From Roseiarcus sp963709185 (GTDB lineage Bacteria; Pseudomonadota; Alphaproteobacteria; Rhizobiales; Beijerinckiaceae): DNA of 64,000 bases. The notes beneath the pieces are model-generated. The model searched no databases. It had not been told where the DNA came from and saw only the letters and a program-made list of their open reading frames with translations. Each line of letters begins with the position of its first letter. Positions within the stretch are counted from its first letter, which is position 1. The stretch is taken from assembly GCA_963709185.1 (NCBI GenBank), contig CAVPVQ010000015.1:372001-436000 (forward strand). Direction: 5' to 3'. A program made the translations under genes and the position numbers. Below are positions 17,116 through 27,033 of this stretch, one piece after another.

Positions 17116-18618
17116 CTACAGTCCGGCGGTTCTTGTGATGGCCAGCGCCTGATCGAAGCCCTTGACGAGAGCCTCGGCGGACACGGCGCTGGCGTCGATG
17201 ATCGGCTGCGGATGCACGCCATAGTAGAGGGTCAGCACCACAAGCGGCGCCAGAATGACGATTTCGCGCGTCGACAGATCCGCGATATTCATCAGGCCGG
17301 GCTTGTCGAGCACGCCGAATATGACGTTCCTATAGAGGTAAAGCGCGTAGGCCGCCGACAGGATGACCCCGGTTGTCGCAAACAGCGCGACCAGACTGTT
17401 GGTCTGGAAGGCGCCGATCAGCGTCAGGAATTCACCGACGAAGCCGGAAGTCCCGGGAAGGCCGACATTGGCCAAAGTAAAGACCATGAAGACGACGGCG
17501 TAGCGCGGCATGCGGTGGACCAGCCCGCCATAGGCGGCGATCTCGCGGGTGTGCATCCGGTCGTAGACCACGCCGACGCACAGGAACAGCGCGGCCGACA
17601 CCAGGCCATGCGAGATCATCTGGAACACGGCGCCTTCCACACCCTGCGGCGTCATCGCGAACAGCCCCATCGTCACGAAGCCCATATGCGCCACCGACGA
17701 ATAGGCGATCAGCTTCTTCATGTCCTCCTGAACCAGCGCGACCAGTCCGGTGTAGATGATCGCGATAATTGACAGCGCGAACACCAGCGGCGCGAAATAC
17801 TGCGACGCGTCCGGGAACATCGGCAGCGAGAAGCGGATGAAACCATAGCCGCCCATCTTCAAGAGGATGCCCGCCAGGATCACCGAGCCGGCGGTCGGCG
17901 CCTCGACATGGGCGTCGGGCAGCCAGGTATGGACCGGCCACATCGGCATCTTGACGGCGAAGGACGCAAAGAACGCCAGCCATAGCCATTTCTGCATGCC
18001 GACGGGGAACTGCGTATGCAGCAGGACGGTGATGTCGGTCGTCTTGGCGTACCAGTACATCGCCATGATCGCGAGCAGCATCAGCAGCGAACCGAGCAGG
18101 GTGTAGAGGAAGAACTTGAACGCCGCGTAGACGCGCCGCTTGCCGCCCCACACACCGATGATCAGGAACATCGGGATCAGGCCGCCCTCGAAGAACAGAT
18201 AGAACAGCAAGAGATCGAGCGCCTCGAAGACGCCGATCATCAGCGTCTCGAGCACCAGGAAGGCGATCATGTATTCCTTGACGCGTTTGTCGATCGCCAA
18301 CCAGGAGGCGCCGATGCAGAACGGCATCAGGAAGGTCGTCAGCAGCACGAACGGCAGCGAGAGGCCATCGACGCCGAGCCGGTAGACGATCGCCGACGAG
18401 AACCAGGCGCGCTGTTCGACAAGCTGGAAACCGGCCGAGGCGGTGTTGAACTCACCCCACGCAAAAAGCGAGAGGATGAACGTCGCGATGGTGGTCCACA
18501 ACGCGATCCAGCGCGCGTTGCCGCGCGTCGATTCGTCGTCGCCGCGCAGTAGCAGCAACGCCAGGACGCCGACCATCGGCAGGATCAACAGCCCCGAAAG
18601 AATCCCTAAGCCGAACAT
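17116..18618 (-). CDS. nuoM: NADH-quinone oxidoreductase subunit M
   Basis: This is a proton-pumping membrane subunit of complex I, 500 residues. Family signatures are PMWPVHTWLPDAHVEAPTAG, the conserved Glu in the LETLMIGVFEALDL region, and LIAYSSVAHMGFVTMG. The start is the ATG at 18618, which overlaps the nuoL TGA (ATGA). A much longer upstream frame reaching 19005 is a shadow of nuoL. Confidence 0.96.
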   Translation of the reverse strand: MFGLGILSGLLILPMVGVLALLLLRGDDESTRGNARWIALWTTIATFILSLFAWGEFNTASAGFQLVEQRAWFSSAIVYRLGVDGLSLPFVLLTTFLMPFCIGASWLAIDKRVKEYMIAFLVLETLMIGVFEALDLLLFYLFFEGGLIPMFLIIGVWGGKRRVYAAFKFFLYTLLGSLLMLLAIMAMYWYAKTTDITVLLHTQFPVGMQKWLWLAFFASFAVKMPMWPVHTWLPDAHVEAPTAGSVILAGILLKMGGYGFIRFSLPMFPDASQYFAPLVFALSIIAIIYTGLVALVQEDMKKLIAYSSVAHMGFVTMGLFAMTPQGVEGAVFQMISHGLVSAALFLCVGVVYDRMHTREIAAYGGLVHRMPRYAVVFMVFTLANVGLPGTSGFVGEFLTLIGAFQTNSLVALFATTGVILSAAYALYLYRNVIFGVLDKPGLMNIADLSTREIVILAPLVVLTLYYGVHPQPIIDASAVSAEALVKGFDQALAITRTAGL

Positions 18619-20649
18619 CAGCGGATCCCCCCGAGCAGGAACCATGTGATGAACGCGGCGGCGCCGAGCAGCATCGCAAAGGCGTATTGATAGACGTAAC
18701 CTGTCTGCAGCCGCACGACGTTGCGCGTCACGTCGATGACGCGCGCGGCGACGCCGTCCGGCCCGAGGCCGTCGATGATGAAGCCGTCGCCGCCTTTCCA
18801 GAACAGCCTGCCGAGCCAGAAGGTCGGGCGAACGAAAAGGAAGTCGTAGAGCTCGTCGAAATACCATTTGTTGAGCAGAAAGCGGTACAGGAGCGGGTTT
18901 TGCTCGGCGAGCGCGCGCGGCGCGTCGGGCTGGACGAGATACATGAAATAGGCCACGCCGAACCCGCCGAGCATCATCAGGGTCGGAAGCAGGGAGACCA
19001 GCCATGGCGCGGTCTCCATCTGCTCCAGGATGTGGTTGTCCGGCGCAAGGAACAGCGCCTCCTTCCAGAAGCCCTCGAAGCCGCCGCCGATGAAGATATG
19101 GCGGAAGGCGACGCCTGCGACAACGGCGCCGAACGCCAGCACGGCGAGCGGAACGAGCATCACCGGCGGCGATTCTTGCGCCGCGTGGCCGTGATCGGCG
19201 TGCGCGTCGGCGGCGGAATGGCCATGATGTGAGCTCGCGTCATGGCCATGATGGCTGGCCTCATGCGCGTCGCCCGCGGCGCGGCGCTCGCCAAAGAACG
19301 TCATGAAGATCAGGCGCCAGGAATAGAACGAGGTGAAAGCCCGCGGCGACGACGACGCAAAGGAAGGCGTAGACCGCGCCGGGTCGCTGCGAGGCGTAGG
19401 CCGCTTCGATGATCGCATCCTTCGACACAAAGCCGGCGAAGCCGATCGAGGTGAAGGGTATGCCGACGCCGGTCAGCGCCAGCGTGCCGATCACCATCAT
19501 CCAGTAGGTGAACGGGATTTCCTTGCGCAGGCCGCCCATCTTGCGCATGTCCTGCTCGTGATGCATCGCGTGGATCACCGAGCCGGCGCCGAGGAACAGC
19601 AACGCCTTGAAGAAGGCGTGGGTGAACAGGTGGAATATGCCGAGGCTGTAGCCGCCAACCCCGAGGCCGACGAACATGTAGCCGAGCTGCGAGCAGGTGG
19701 AATAGGCGATGACGCGTTTGATGTCATTCTGCACCAGGCCGACCGTCGCCGCGAAAAACGCCGTCGTCGCTCCGACCACGGTGACGACGCTCAGCGCCGC
19801 CGGCGCAAGATCGAACAGCGGCGACAGGCGCGCCACCATGAACACGCCGGCCGTCACCATCGTGGCGGCGTGGATGAGGGCGGAGACCGGCGTCGGGCCC
19901 TCCATCGCGTCGGGCAGCCAGGTATGCAGCAGGAACTGCGCCGACTTGCCCATCGCGCCCATGAACAGCAGCAGACAGGTGATTGTCAGGGCGTCGAAAT
20001 CCGCGCCGAACACATGGATGGTCTTGCCGGCGATGCCCGGCGCGGCGCCGAACACCGCGTCGAACGTCACCGAGCCGGTCAACACGAACACGAGGAATAC
20101 GCCGAGCGCGAAGCCGAAATCGCCGATGCGATTGACGACGAACGCCTTGATCGCGGCGGCGTTGGCCGCGGGCCGGTCGTACCAGAAGCCGATCAGCAGA
20201 TAGGAGGCGAGACCGACGCCCTCCCAGCCGAGGAACATCTGGACCAGATTGTCCGCCGTCACCAGCATCAGCATCGCGAAGGTGAACAGCGAGAGATAGG
20301 CGAAGAAACGCGGCCGGCCCGCATCCTCGGCCATATAGCCGATCGAATAGACATGGACGACGAACGAGACCGTCGTCACCACGACCAGCATGACGGCGGT
20401 CAGCGTGTCGATGCGCAGCGCCCAGTCGACGGCGAGTTTGCCGGAGGTCAGCCAGTTGGCGATGTGCACGACCTCGGCGTGCTCGACGCTGCCGAACCCG
20501 ACCATGAAGAAGGCGATCCACGACAGAAACGCGCAGACGCCGAGCGGGATGGTGGTCGCCAGTTCGCAATTGCGCGCGCCGATCCACGGACCGAACAGTC
20601 CGGCGACGAGAAAGCCCAGAAGCGGCAAGAAGACGATCAGGTCATACAT
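18618..20649 (-). CDS. nuoL: NADH-quinone oxidoreductase subunit L, frameshifted as given
   Basis: This is the distal antiporter-like subunit of complex I with the long lateral helix. The first 430 or so residues are in frame from the ATG at 20649 (MYDLIVFLPLLGFLVAGLFG, later LLHTWLPDAMEGPTPVSALI). Near 19337 the frame breaks. An extra base in the A3 run turns the expected GFTSFYSWRL into GFHLVLFLA and a stop at 19261. The rest (TSFYSWRLIFMTFFGERR, a His-rich loop, and the terminal helix ending ITWFLLGGIR) continues in the next frame to 18618. A cell with this operon needs nuoL, so a sequencing insertion is more likely than loss. Confidence 0.93.
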
Positions 20650-20656
20650 GCTCGTC

Positions 20657-20965
20657 TCAACCCTTCAGAGCGTTGATGTCTTCGACCGCGATCGAGCCGC
20701 GGTTGCGGTAATAGGTCACCAGGATCGCCAGGCCGATCGCCGCCTCGGAAGCCGCCACCGTCAGGATCAGCAGCGCGAAGACCTGGCCCGTCAGATCGCC
20801 GAAATTGGTGGAGAAGGCGACCAGATTGATATTGACCGCCAGCAGGATCAACTCGACCGACATCAGAATGATGATGATGTTCTTGCGATTGAGAATGATG
20901 CCGGCGACGCCGATGGTGAACAGCAGGGCGGCGAGGGTCAGGTAGTGGGTCAGGCCGATGATCAT
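20657..20965 (-). CDS. nuoK: NADH-quinone oxidoreductase subunit K
   Basis: This is a small three-helix membrane subunit of complex I, 102 residues, with the conserved glutamates in LMSVELILLAVNINLVAF and LTVAASEAAIGLAI. It is located between nuoJ and nuoL with 7- and 15-base gaps, the normal order. Confidence 0.96.
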   Translation of the reverse strand: MIIGLTHYLTLAALLFTIGVAGIILNRKNIIIILMSVELILLAVNINLVAFSTNFGDLTGQVFALLILTVAASEAAIGLAILVTYYRNRGSIAVEDINALKG

Positions 20966-20980
20966 GGTCGCCGCCGCTCC

Positions 20981-21583
20981 TCAAATGCCGACGCGCGAAG
21001 GCACTTTGCGCAACTCGACCGCGGTGGCCGGGTTGCGCGCGACCTGGGCCGCGATGCTCTGGCGCTTGACGCCGACGCGATGGCGCAGCGTCAGAACGAT
21101 CGCGCCGATCATCGCGGTCAGCAGGATCATTCCCGCCGCCTGGAAGAAGTAGAAATAGTGGGTGTAGAGGACGCGCCCGAGCGCCGCGGTATTGGCCAGG
21201 GTCCCCGACGGCGCGGCGGCGGAAGCGGCCTCAGTCGAGCGCGTCCAGCCGACCGCGACATAGCCAAGTTCGAACGCGACGAACAGCGCAATCAGCGCCC
21301 CGATCGGCAGATATTGCAGGAAGCCCTGCTTGAGTTCGGCGAAATCGACGTCGAGCATCATGACGACGAACAGGAACAGCACGGCGACCGCGCCGACATA
21401 GACCACCACCAGGATCATCGCGAGGAATTCAGCGCCCATCAACAGGAACAGGCCCGCCGCCGCCACGAAGGCGAGGATCAGAAACAGCACCGAATGCACC
21501 GGATTGCGCGCCAGAATCACCGCCAGCGCCGATCCGATCAAGGCGGTCGAGAAAATCCAGAAGAATATCGCCTCGCCGATCAT
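20981..21583 (-). CDS. nuoJ: NADH-quinone oxidoreductase subunit J
   Basis: This is a five-helix membrane subunit of complex I, 200 residues. It contains RNPVHSVLFLILAFV, GAEFLAMILVVVYVGAVAVL and LFLFVVMMLDVDFAELKQG. It starts at the ATG at 21583 and precedes nuoK. A palindromic intergenic element separates it from nuoI. Confidence 0.95.
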   Translation of the reverse strand: MIGEAIFFWIFSTALIGSALAVILARNPVHSVLFLILAFVAAAGLFLLMGAEFLAMILVVVYVGAVAVLFLFVVMMLDVDFAELKQGFLQYLPIGALIALFVAFELGYVAVGWTRSTEAASAAAPSGTLANTAALGRVLYTHYFYFFQAAGMILLTAMIGAIVLTLRHRVGVKRQSIAAQVARNPATAVELRKVPSRVGI

Positions 21584-21599
21584 TCCAATCTCCTCCAGA

Positions 21600-21687
21600 C
21601 CCTTCTCCCGCTTGCGGGAGAAGGTGGCGCGAAGCGCCGGGTGAGGGGCCCCTCACCCTGCCCTCTCCCGCGAGCGGGGGAGGGGTG
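21600..21687. repeat. Cluster of palindromes between nuoI and nuoJ
   Basis: In under 90 bases there are four inverted repeats: CTTCTCCCGC-TT-GCGGGAGAAG, GGCG-CGAA-CGCC, GGGTGAGG-GGCC-CCTCACCC and CCTCTCCCGCGAGCGGGGGAGG. From memory, GC-rich units of this kind are dispersed between genes in many Hyphomicrobiales. It lies inside the operon, so it could form strong RNA hairpins between the nuoI and nuoJ messages. Confidence 0.8.
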
Positions 21688-21696
21688 TACAGCGCC

Positions 21697-22191
21697 TCAC
21701 CGGTAAGGCGCGTCCATCGCGATGTTCCTGGCGATCTCGCGCTCCCAGCGGGCGCCGTTCTCCAGAAGCCGGTCCTTGTCGTAGAACAGTTCCTCGCGGG
21801 TCTCGACCGCAAACTCGAAATTCGGGCCTTCGACGATCGCGTCCACCGGGCAGGCCTCCTGGCACATGCCGCAATAGATGCATTTGACCATGTCGATGTC
21901 GTAGCGCGTGGTGCGCCTGGTGCCGTCGTTGCGGCGCGGCCCCGCCTCGATGGTGATCGCCTGCGCCGGGCAGATCGCCTCGCACAGCTTGCAGGCGATG
22001 CAGCGTTCTTCGCCGTTGGGATAACGGCGCAGCGCATGCTCGCCGCGAAAGCGCGGCGACAGCGGCCCTTTCTCATGCGGATAGTTCAGCGTCGCCCGCG
22101 GCTTGAACATGTAGCGGATCGACAGCGCGAACGCCGCGACGAACTCGGTCAAGAAGATCGATCGCGCGGCCTGATCCAGCTTCAGCGCCAT
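21697..22191 (-). CDS. nuoI: NADH-quinone oxidoreductase subunit I
   Basis: This is a peripheral ferredoxin-like subunit of complex I, 164 residues, carrying two [4Fe-4S] clusters (N6a and N6b). The motifs are CIACKLCEAICP and CIYCGMCQEACP. The N-terminal amphipathic part includes LSIRYMFKPRATLNYPHEKG. The order nuoH-nuoI-nuoJ is normal. The 128-base gap to nuoH shows no gene. Confidence 0.96.
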   Translation of the reverse strand: MALKLDQAARSIFLTEFVAAFALSIRYMFKPRATLNYPHEKGPLSPRFRGEHALRRYPNGEERCIACKLCEAICPAQAITIEAGPRRNDGTRRTTRYDIDMVKCIYCGMCQEACPVDAIVEGPNFEFAVETREELFYDKDRLLENGARWEREIARNIAMDAPYR

Positions 22192-22319
22192 TCGCGCTCT
22201 CCTTCAACGGACGCCCCCGGCACCCGACCGAAGCGGATCATCGGCGCCCGAAGGGGTAGTTCGAGGCATGCGGCGATTGGGTTCACTTGAAAACGCCTTT
22301 CAGATCGTCGACGCGGCGG

Positions 22320-23345
22320 TTAACCGGCCCCACCGAGATAGTCGCGAAATTCCAGCACGCCGGCCACCACGACGACCATGAACAGCGAAATCGGCAGGAA
22401 GACTTTCCAGCCAAGTCGCATCAACTGATCGTAGCGGTAGCGCGGCACGAAGGCTTTGACCATCGCGAACATGAAAACGACGAAGGTCACCTTGAGCACA
22501 AACCAGATGACGCCCGGTATCCAGGTGAATGGCGCAAAGGGAATCGGCGAGAGCCAGCCGCCCAGAAACAGGATGGTCGTCATCGCGCAGATGGTGAGGA
22601 TCGCGATATATTCGCCGAGGAAAAACAGCAGGAACGGCGTCGCCGAATATTCCACGGCGTAACCGGCGACCAGTTCCGATTCCGCCTCGACGAGGTCGAA
22701 CGGCGGCCGATTGGTCTCGGCGAGGCCGGAAACGAAGAAAATCACGAACACCGGCAGCAGCGGCAGCCAATACCACCCGAGCAGACCCCAGCGAGAATCC
22801 TGCGCTTCGACGATTTCGCTGAGATTCAGCGACCCCGCGCAAAGCAGCACGGTGATGATGACGAAGCCCATCGAGACTTCATACGAGACCATCTGCGCCG
22901 CCGAGCGCAGCGCCGCCAAAAACGGATATTTCGAGTTCGACGACCAGCCGGCCATGATGATGCCGTAGACGCCGAGCGAGGAGATTGCGAAGAGGTAAAG
23001 GATGCCGACGTTGATGTCGCCGATCGCCCAGCCCGCGTTGAGCGGGATCACCGCCCAGGCGGAAAGCGCCAGAATGGCGGTCACCAGCGGCGCAAGCAGA
23101 AAAACGCCCTTGTTGGCGCCGGCGGGAATGATCGGCTCCTTGAACACGAATTTCAGCAGATCGGCGAAGCTCTGAAACAGCCCCCACGGACCCACGACGT
23201 TGGGTCCGCGCCGCAATTGCACCGCCGCCCAGATCTTGCGCTCGCCGTAGAGAATGTAGGCCGTGTAGATCAGCAGCAGCACGAGAAGCACGACGCTTTT
23301 CAGCGCGGCGACCCCGATCGACCACAGCCAGCCGTAATTCGACAT
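22320..23345 (-). CDS. nuoH: NADH-quinone oxidoreductase subunit H
   Basis: This membrane subunit of complex I forms part of the quinone chamber, 341 residues with eight or nine helices. Landmarks are YTAYILYGERKIWAAVQLRR, GPNVVGPWGLFQSFADLLKF and the acidic loop RPPFDLVEAESELVAGY. The start is the ATG at 23345, six bases after the nuoG stop. The frame is open far upstream through the 3' part of nuoG, but only because nuoG is frameshifted. Confidence 0.96.
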   Translation of the reverse strand: MSNYGWLWSIGVAALKSVVLLVLLLIYTAYILYGERKIWAAVQLRRGPNVVGPWGLFQSFADLLKFVFKEPIIPAGANKGVFLLAPLVTAILALSAWAVIPLNAGWAIGDINVGILYLFAISSLGVYGIIMAGWSSNSKYPFLAALRSAAQMVSYEVSMGFVIITVLLCAGSLNLSEIVEAQDSRWGLLGWYWLPLLPVFVIFFVSGLAETNRPPFDLVEAESELVAGYAVEYSATPFLLFFLGEYIAILTICAMTTILFLGGWLSPIPFAPFTWIPGVIWFVLKVTFVVFMFAMVKAFVPRYRYDQLMRLGWKVFLPISLFMVVVVAGVLEFRDYLGGAG

Positions 23346-23350
23346 CGGGG

Positions 23351-25415
23351 CTACTCCGCGGCCTGAAGCTGGCGCGAGCGCGCCAAAGCCGAGCATTCGC
23401 CCATTGTCCGGGAAGCGCGGGCGATCGGGTTGGTGAGGTAGAAATCGGCGATCGCGGCCCCGAAAGGCGTCTTGTCGAGCGCGCCGCCGATCGCCGCGAG
23501 CCTGGCGAGGTCGCCGGCGTCGGCCGGCTCGACCAGGTCGAGCCGGGCGAATCGGGGATGGGCGGCATAGAGCGCGGCGCGAAGCTGGCTGAGCGAGTCG
23601 AAGGGCAGTCGGGCGCCCAGCGCATCGGACAGCGCGCGCAGGATCGCCCAATCTTCCCGCGCGTCGCCCGGCGGAAAAGCCGCGCGCTCGGCGAATTGCG
23701 GGCGCCCCTCGGTATTGACATAGATTCCAGTCTTTTCGGGATAGGCGGCGCCGGGCAGGACGACATCGGCGCGGTGCGCGCCGCGATCGCCATGCGTGCC
23801 GAGATAGACGACGAACGCGCCCGGATCGATTTCGATTTCGTCGGCGCCGAGATTGAACAACAGATCGACCGCGCCCGCCTTGACCATCGCTCGCGCCGTC
23901 AGCCCGCCCGGCCCCGGCGTCAGGCCGAGATCGAGGCCGCCGACCCGGGAGGCGGCGGATATGCAGAACGTTGAAGCCGTTCCAGCCGTCCTTGACCACG
24001 CCGAGCGACAGCGCCGCCTTGGCGGCGAGCGACAACACGGCCTCGCCGTCGGGCCGCGCCAGCGCGCCGCCGCCGACAATGAACATCGGATGGGTCTTGT
24101 CAGCGGGCGGATGATTGGCGAACTCGGCCAGCGATTCCGGCCCGGCGCCGAGATAGTTGTAGGGGTAGGTCAGATCGACCCGCTCGCCGACGACGCCGAT
24201 CAGGCAATTGCCTCTGAGCCAGCGCTTGCGGATGCGCGCGTTGAGCACCGGCGCTTCGAGGCGCGGGTTCGACCCGATGATCATGATCGCATCGGCCTGT
24301 TCGATGCCGGCGATGGTCGAATTGAACAGATAGGACGCGCGTCCGAATTTCGGATCGAGCTTCGAGCCGTCCTGCCGGCAATCGATGTTGACGACGCCGA
24401 GCTTGGCCATCAGCGCCTTCAGCGCGAACATTTCCTCGACGCTCGCCAGATCGCCGGCGATCGCCCCGATCCGCCCGGCGCCCGCCGCTTTGGCCTTGGC
24501 GGCGATCGCGGCGAAGGCCTGCGGCCAGGTCGCCGGCGCCAGCTTGCCGTCGACGCGCAGATACGGGCGATCGAGCCGCTGCGTCTTCAGGCCGTCGGCG
24601 ACGTGGCGCGTCTTGTCGGAAATCCATTCCTCGTTGATCGCCTCGTTGATGCGCGGCAGGATGCGCACGACTTCTCGGCCGCGCGCGTCGATGCGGATGG
24701 CCGAGCCCAACGCGTCCATCACATCGATCGATTCGGTCTTCGACAGTTCCCACGGCCGCGCGTGAAATTGATAGGGCTTGGCGGTCAAGGCGCCGACCGG
24801 GCAGAGATCGACGACATTGCCCTGCAGCTCCGACGTCAACGCCCTCTCGAGATAGGTGGTGATCTCCATATCCTCGCCGCGACCGATCGCGCCGATCTCG
24901 GAGACGCCGGCGACCTCGGTCGCGAACCGCACGCATCTCGTGCATTGGATGCAGCGGTTCATCGAGGTCTTGACCAGCGCGCCCATGTATTTGTCTTCGA
25001 CGGCGCGCTTGTTTTCGCGATAGCGCGACGAGTCGACGCCATAGGCCATCGCCTGGTCCTGTAGATCGCACTCGCCGCCCTGGTCGCAGATCGGGCAATC
25101 GAGCGGATGGTTGATCAGCAGAAACTCCATCACGCCGTGGCGCGCCTTGACGACCATTGGGGAGTTGGTCTCGACCACCGGCGGCTCGCCTTTGGGGCCG
25201 GGGCGCAGGTCGCGCACCGACATCGCGCAGGACGCGGTCGGCTTGGGCGGGCCGCCCTTCACCTCGACGAGGCACATCCGGCAATTGCCGGCGATCGACA
25301 GGCGCTCGTGGAAGCAGAAGCGCGGAATCTCGGCGCCCGCCGCCTCGCAAGCCTGCAGCAGCGTGTATTCGGGCGGCAGGTCGAGCTCCTTGCCGTCGAT
25401 GATGATCTTGGTCAT
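23351..25415 (-). CDS. nuoG: NADH-quinone oxidoreductase subunit G, frameshifted as given
   Basis: This is the large iron-sulfur subunit of complex I, about 688 residues when restored. The N-terminus (ATG at 25415, MTKIIIDGKELDLPPEY) has the [2Fe-2S] cysteines (CRMCLVEVKG), the His-ligated region HPLDCPICDQGGECDLQDQ, and a [4Fe-4S] set MNRCIQCTRCVRFA. The frame breaks near 23959, where GFNVLHTAASRVGGLD is expected but one extra base gives CATATCC instead of CATACC. The true C-terminal half (GGLDLGLTPGPGGLTARAM onward) continues in the next frame to a TAG at 23351. Its ATG overlaps the pentapeptide gene stop. Confidence 0.93.
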
Positions 25416-25723
25416 GCGGAATTGGCCTGGTGGCCTGCGCGCCAATAGGCAAGCAGGTCGGTCACGGGAATATTGTCAATCGTCATGCCGTCGAAGCGGG
25501 CGTCGACAATCGAAGCCCCCGCCAAATTGGCTTTTTCGATCCGCAAGCCCGCCAGATTGACGTTACGGACGCGCGACCCGGACATGTTGAGATCTTCGAA
25601 GGAGCCGCCGGACATGTTGACATTGCGAAAGTCGGCGCCCGACAGATTGACGTCATCGAAACGCGAGCCCGATAAATCGGACTTGTGAACGTCCAGGCGC
25701 TGCATCTCGGCTTCGATTTTCAT
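25412..25723 (-). CDS. Pentapeptide-repeat protein encoded inside the nuo operon
   Basis: This is a 103-residue protein made almost entirely of pentapeptide repeats (A/S-D/N-L/F-x-x). Examples are DLSGSRFDDVNLSGADFR, NVNMSGGSFEDLNMSGS and VNLAGLRIEKANLAGAS. That predicts a right-handed quadrilateral beta helix of about three turns. A short capping tail ends IPVTDLLAYWRAGHQ. It sits between nuoF (5-base gap) and nuoG (ATGA overlap), so it is translated with complex I. No function is assigned; a role in complex I assembly or stability is a guess from position only. Confidence 0.85.
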   Translation of the reverse strand: MKIEAEMQRLDVHKSDLSGSRFDDVNLSGADFRNVNMSGGSFEDLNMSGSRVRNVNLAGLRIEKANLAGASIVDARFDGMTIDNIPVTDLLAYWRAGHQANSA

Positions 25724-25728
25724 GCCGC

Positions 25729-27033
25729 CTACTCCGCCGCGATCCGCACCGGCTCGCTATGCGGATTGGCCGCATATTGATCGATGCGTTTTTCGATTTC
25801 CGGGCGGAAGTGGGCGATCAGGCCCTGGATCGGCCAAGCCGCGGCGTCGCCGAGCGCGCAGATCGTATGACCTTCGATCTGCTTGGTGACGTCGAGCAGC
25901 ATGTCGATCTCTCTTCTCTGCGCCCTGCCCTCGGCCATGCGGGTCATCACCCGCCACATCCAGCCGGTTCCTTCCCGGCATGGCGTGCACTGGCCGCAGC
26001 TCTCGTGCTTGTAGAAATAGGAGATGCGCGCGATCGCGCGGACGATGTCGGTGGACTTGTCCATCACGATCACCGCCGCCGTGCCGAGGCCGGAGCGCAG
26101 CTTGCCGAGGGAGTCGAAATCCATCGGACAGTCGATGATCTGGTCGGCCGGGACGAGCCGCACCGACGAGCCGCCGGGGATCACCGCCAGCAGATTGTCG
26201 AAGCCGCCGCGCACGCCCCCGCAATGGCGCTCGATCAATTCGCGGAACGGGATCGACATCGCCTCTTCGACGTTGCACGGCCGGTTGACGTGGCCGGAGA
26301 CGCAGAACAGCTTGGTGCCGAGATTGTTCGGCTTGCCGAAGCCGGCGAACCATGCCGCCCCGCGACGCAGGATGGTCGGCGCGACGGCAATCAACTCGAC
26401 ATTGTTGACGGTGGTCGGGCATCCGTAGAGGCCGACATTGGCGGGAAAGGGCGGCTTGAGGCGCGGCTGGCCCTTCTTGCCCTCCAGCAATTCCAGGAGC
26501 GCCGTCTCCTCGCCGCAGATATAGGCGCCGGCGCCGTGATGGACGTAAAGATCGAACGGCCAGCCGTGAATATTGTCCTTGCCGATCAGCCTGGCCTCAT
26601 AGGCCTGGTCGACCGCGGCCTGCAGGCGCTCGCGCTCGAGGAAATACTCGCCGCGCACATAGACGTAGCAGGCGTTGGCGCCCATCGCGAAGGAGGCGAG
26701 CAGACAGCCCTCGACCAGCGTATGCGGATCGTTGCGCAGAATTTCGCGATCCTTGCAGGTGCCGGGCTCCGATTCGTCGGCGTTGACCACGAGATAGGAC
26801 GGGCGCGCCGGATCGGGCGTCTTGGGCATGAACGACCATTTGAGCCCGGTCGGAAAGCCGGCGCCGCCGCGGCCGCGCAAACCGGAAGCCTTCATCTCGT
26901 TGATGATCCAGTCGCGTCCCTTGTCGATCAGCGCCTTGGTGTTGTCCCAGCCGCCGCGCGCCCGCGCGCCGACGAGGCCAAAATCGCCCAGACCGTAGAG
27001 ATTGGTGAAGATGCGGTCCTTATCCTGCAACAT
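25729..27033 (-). CDS. nuoF: NADH-quinone oxidoreductase subunit F
   Basis: This is the NADH- and FMN-binding subunit of complex I, 434 residues. Motifs are GLRGRGGAGFPTGLKWSFM for NADH, YICGEETALLELLEG for FMN, and the [4Fe-4S] ligands in ESCGQCTPCREGTGW. The start is the ATG at 27033 (MLQDKDRIFTNLYGLGDFG), inside the last 14 bases of nuoE, so the two genes are coupled. Confidence 0.96.
   Translation of the reverse strand: MLQDKDRIFTNLYGLGDFGLVGARARGGWDNTKALIDKGRDWIINEMKASGLRGRGGAGFPTGLKWSFMPKTPDPARPSYLVVNADESEPGTCKDREILRNDPHTLVEGCLLASFAMGANACYVYVRGEYFLERERLQAAVDQAYEARLIGKDNIHGWPFDLYVHHGAGAYICGEETALLELLEGKKGQPRLKPPFPANVGLYGCPTTVNNVELIAVAPTILRRGAAWFAGFGKPNNLGTKLFCVSGHVNRPCNVEEAMSIPFRELIERHCGGVRGGFDNLLAVIPGGSSVRLVPADQIIDCPMDFDSLGKLRSGLGTAAVIVMDKSTDIVRAIARISYFYKHESCGQCTPCREGTGWMWRVMTRMAEGRAQRREIDMLLDVTKQIEGHTICALGDAAAWPIQGLIAHFRPEIEKRIDQYAANPHSEPVRIAAE

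Noticed and set aside
19336..19338. Programmed ribosomal frameshifting in nuoL
   Set aside because: There is no slippery heptamer with a downstream pseudoknot that I can see, and similar one-base gains occur in many unrelated genes of the window.
15654..20676. Long plus-strand open frames opposite nuoN, nuoM and nuoL (423 and 447 codons)
   Set aside because: They are rich in Arg, His, Asp and Gln in shadow composition, have no recognisable domain, and mirror strongly supported complex I genes.
22320..25445. A genuine NuoG-NuoH fusion protein
   Set aside because: The central part is nonsense and the real NuoG C-terminal half lies intact in another frame, so a one-base insertion explains the long frame.
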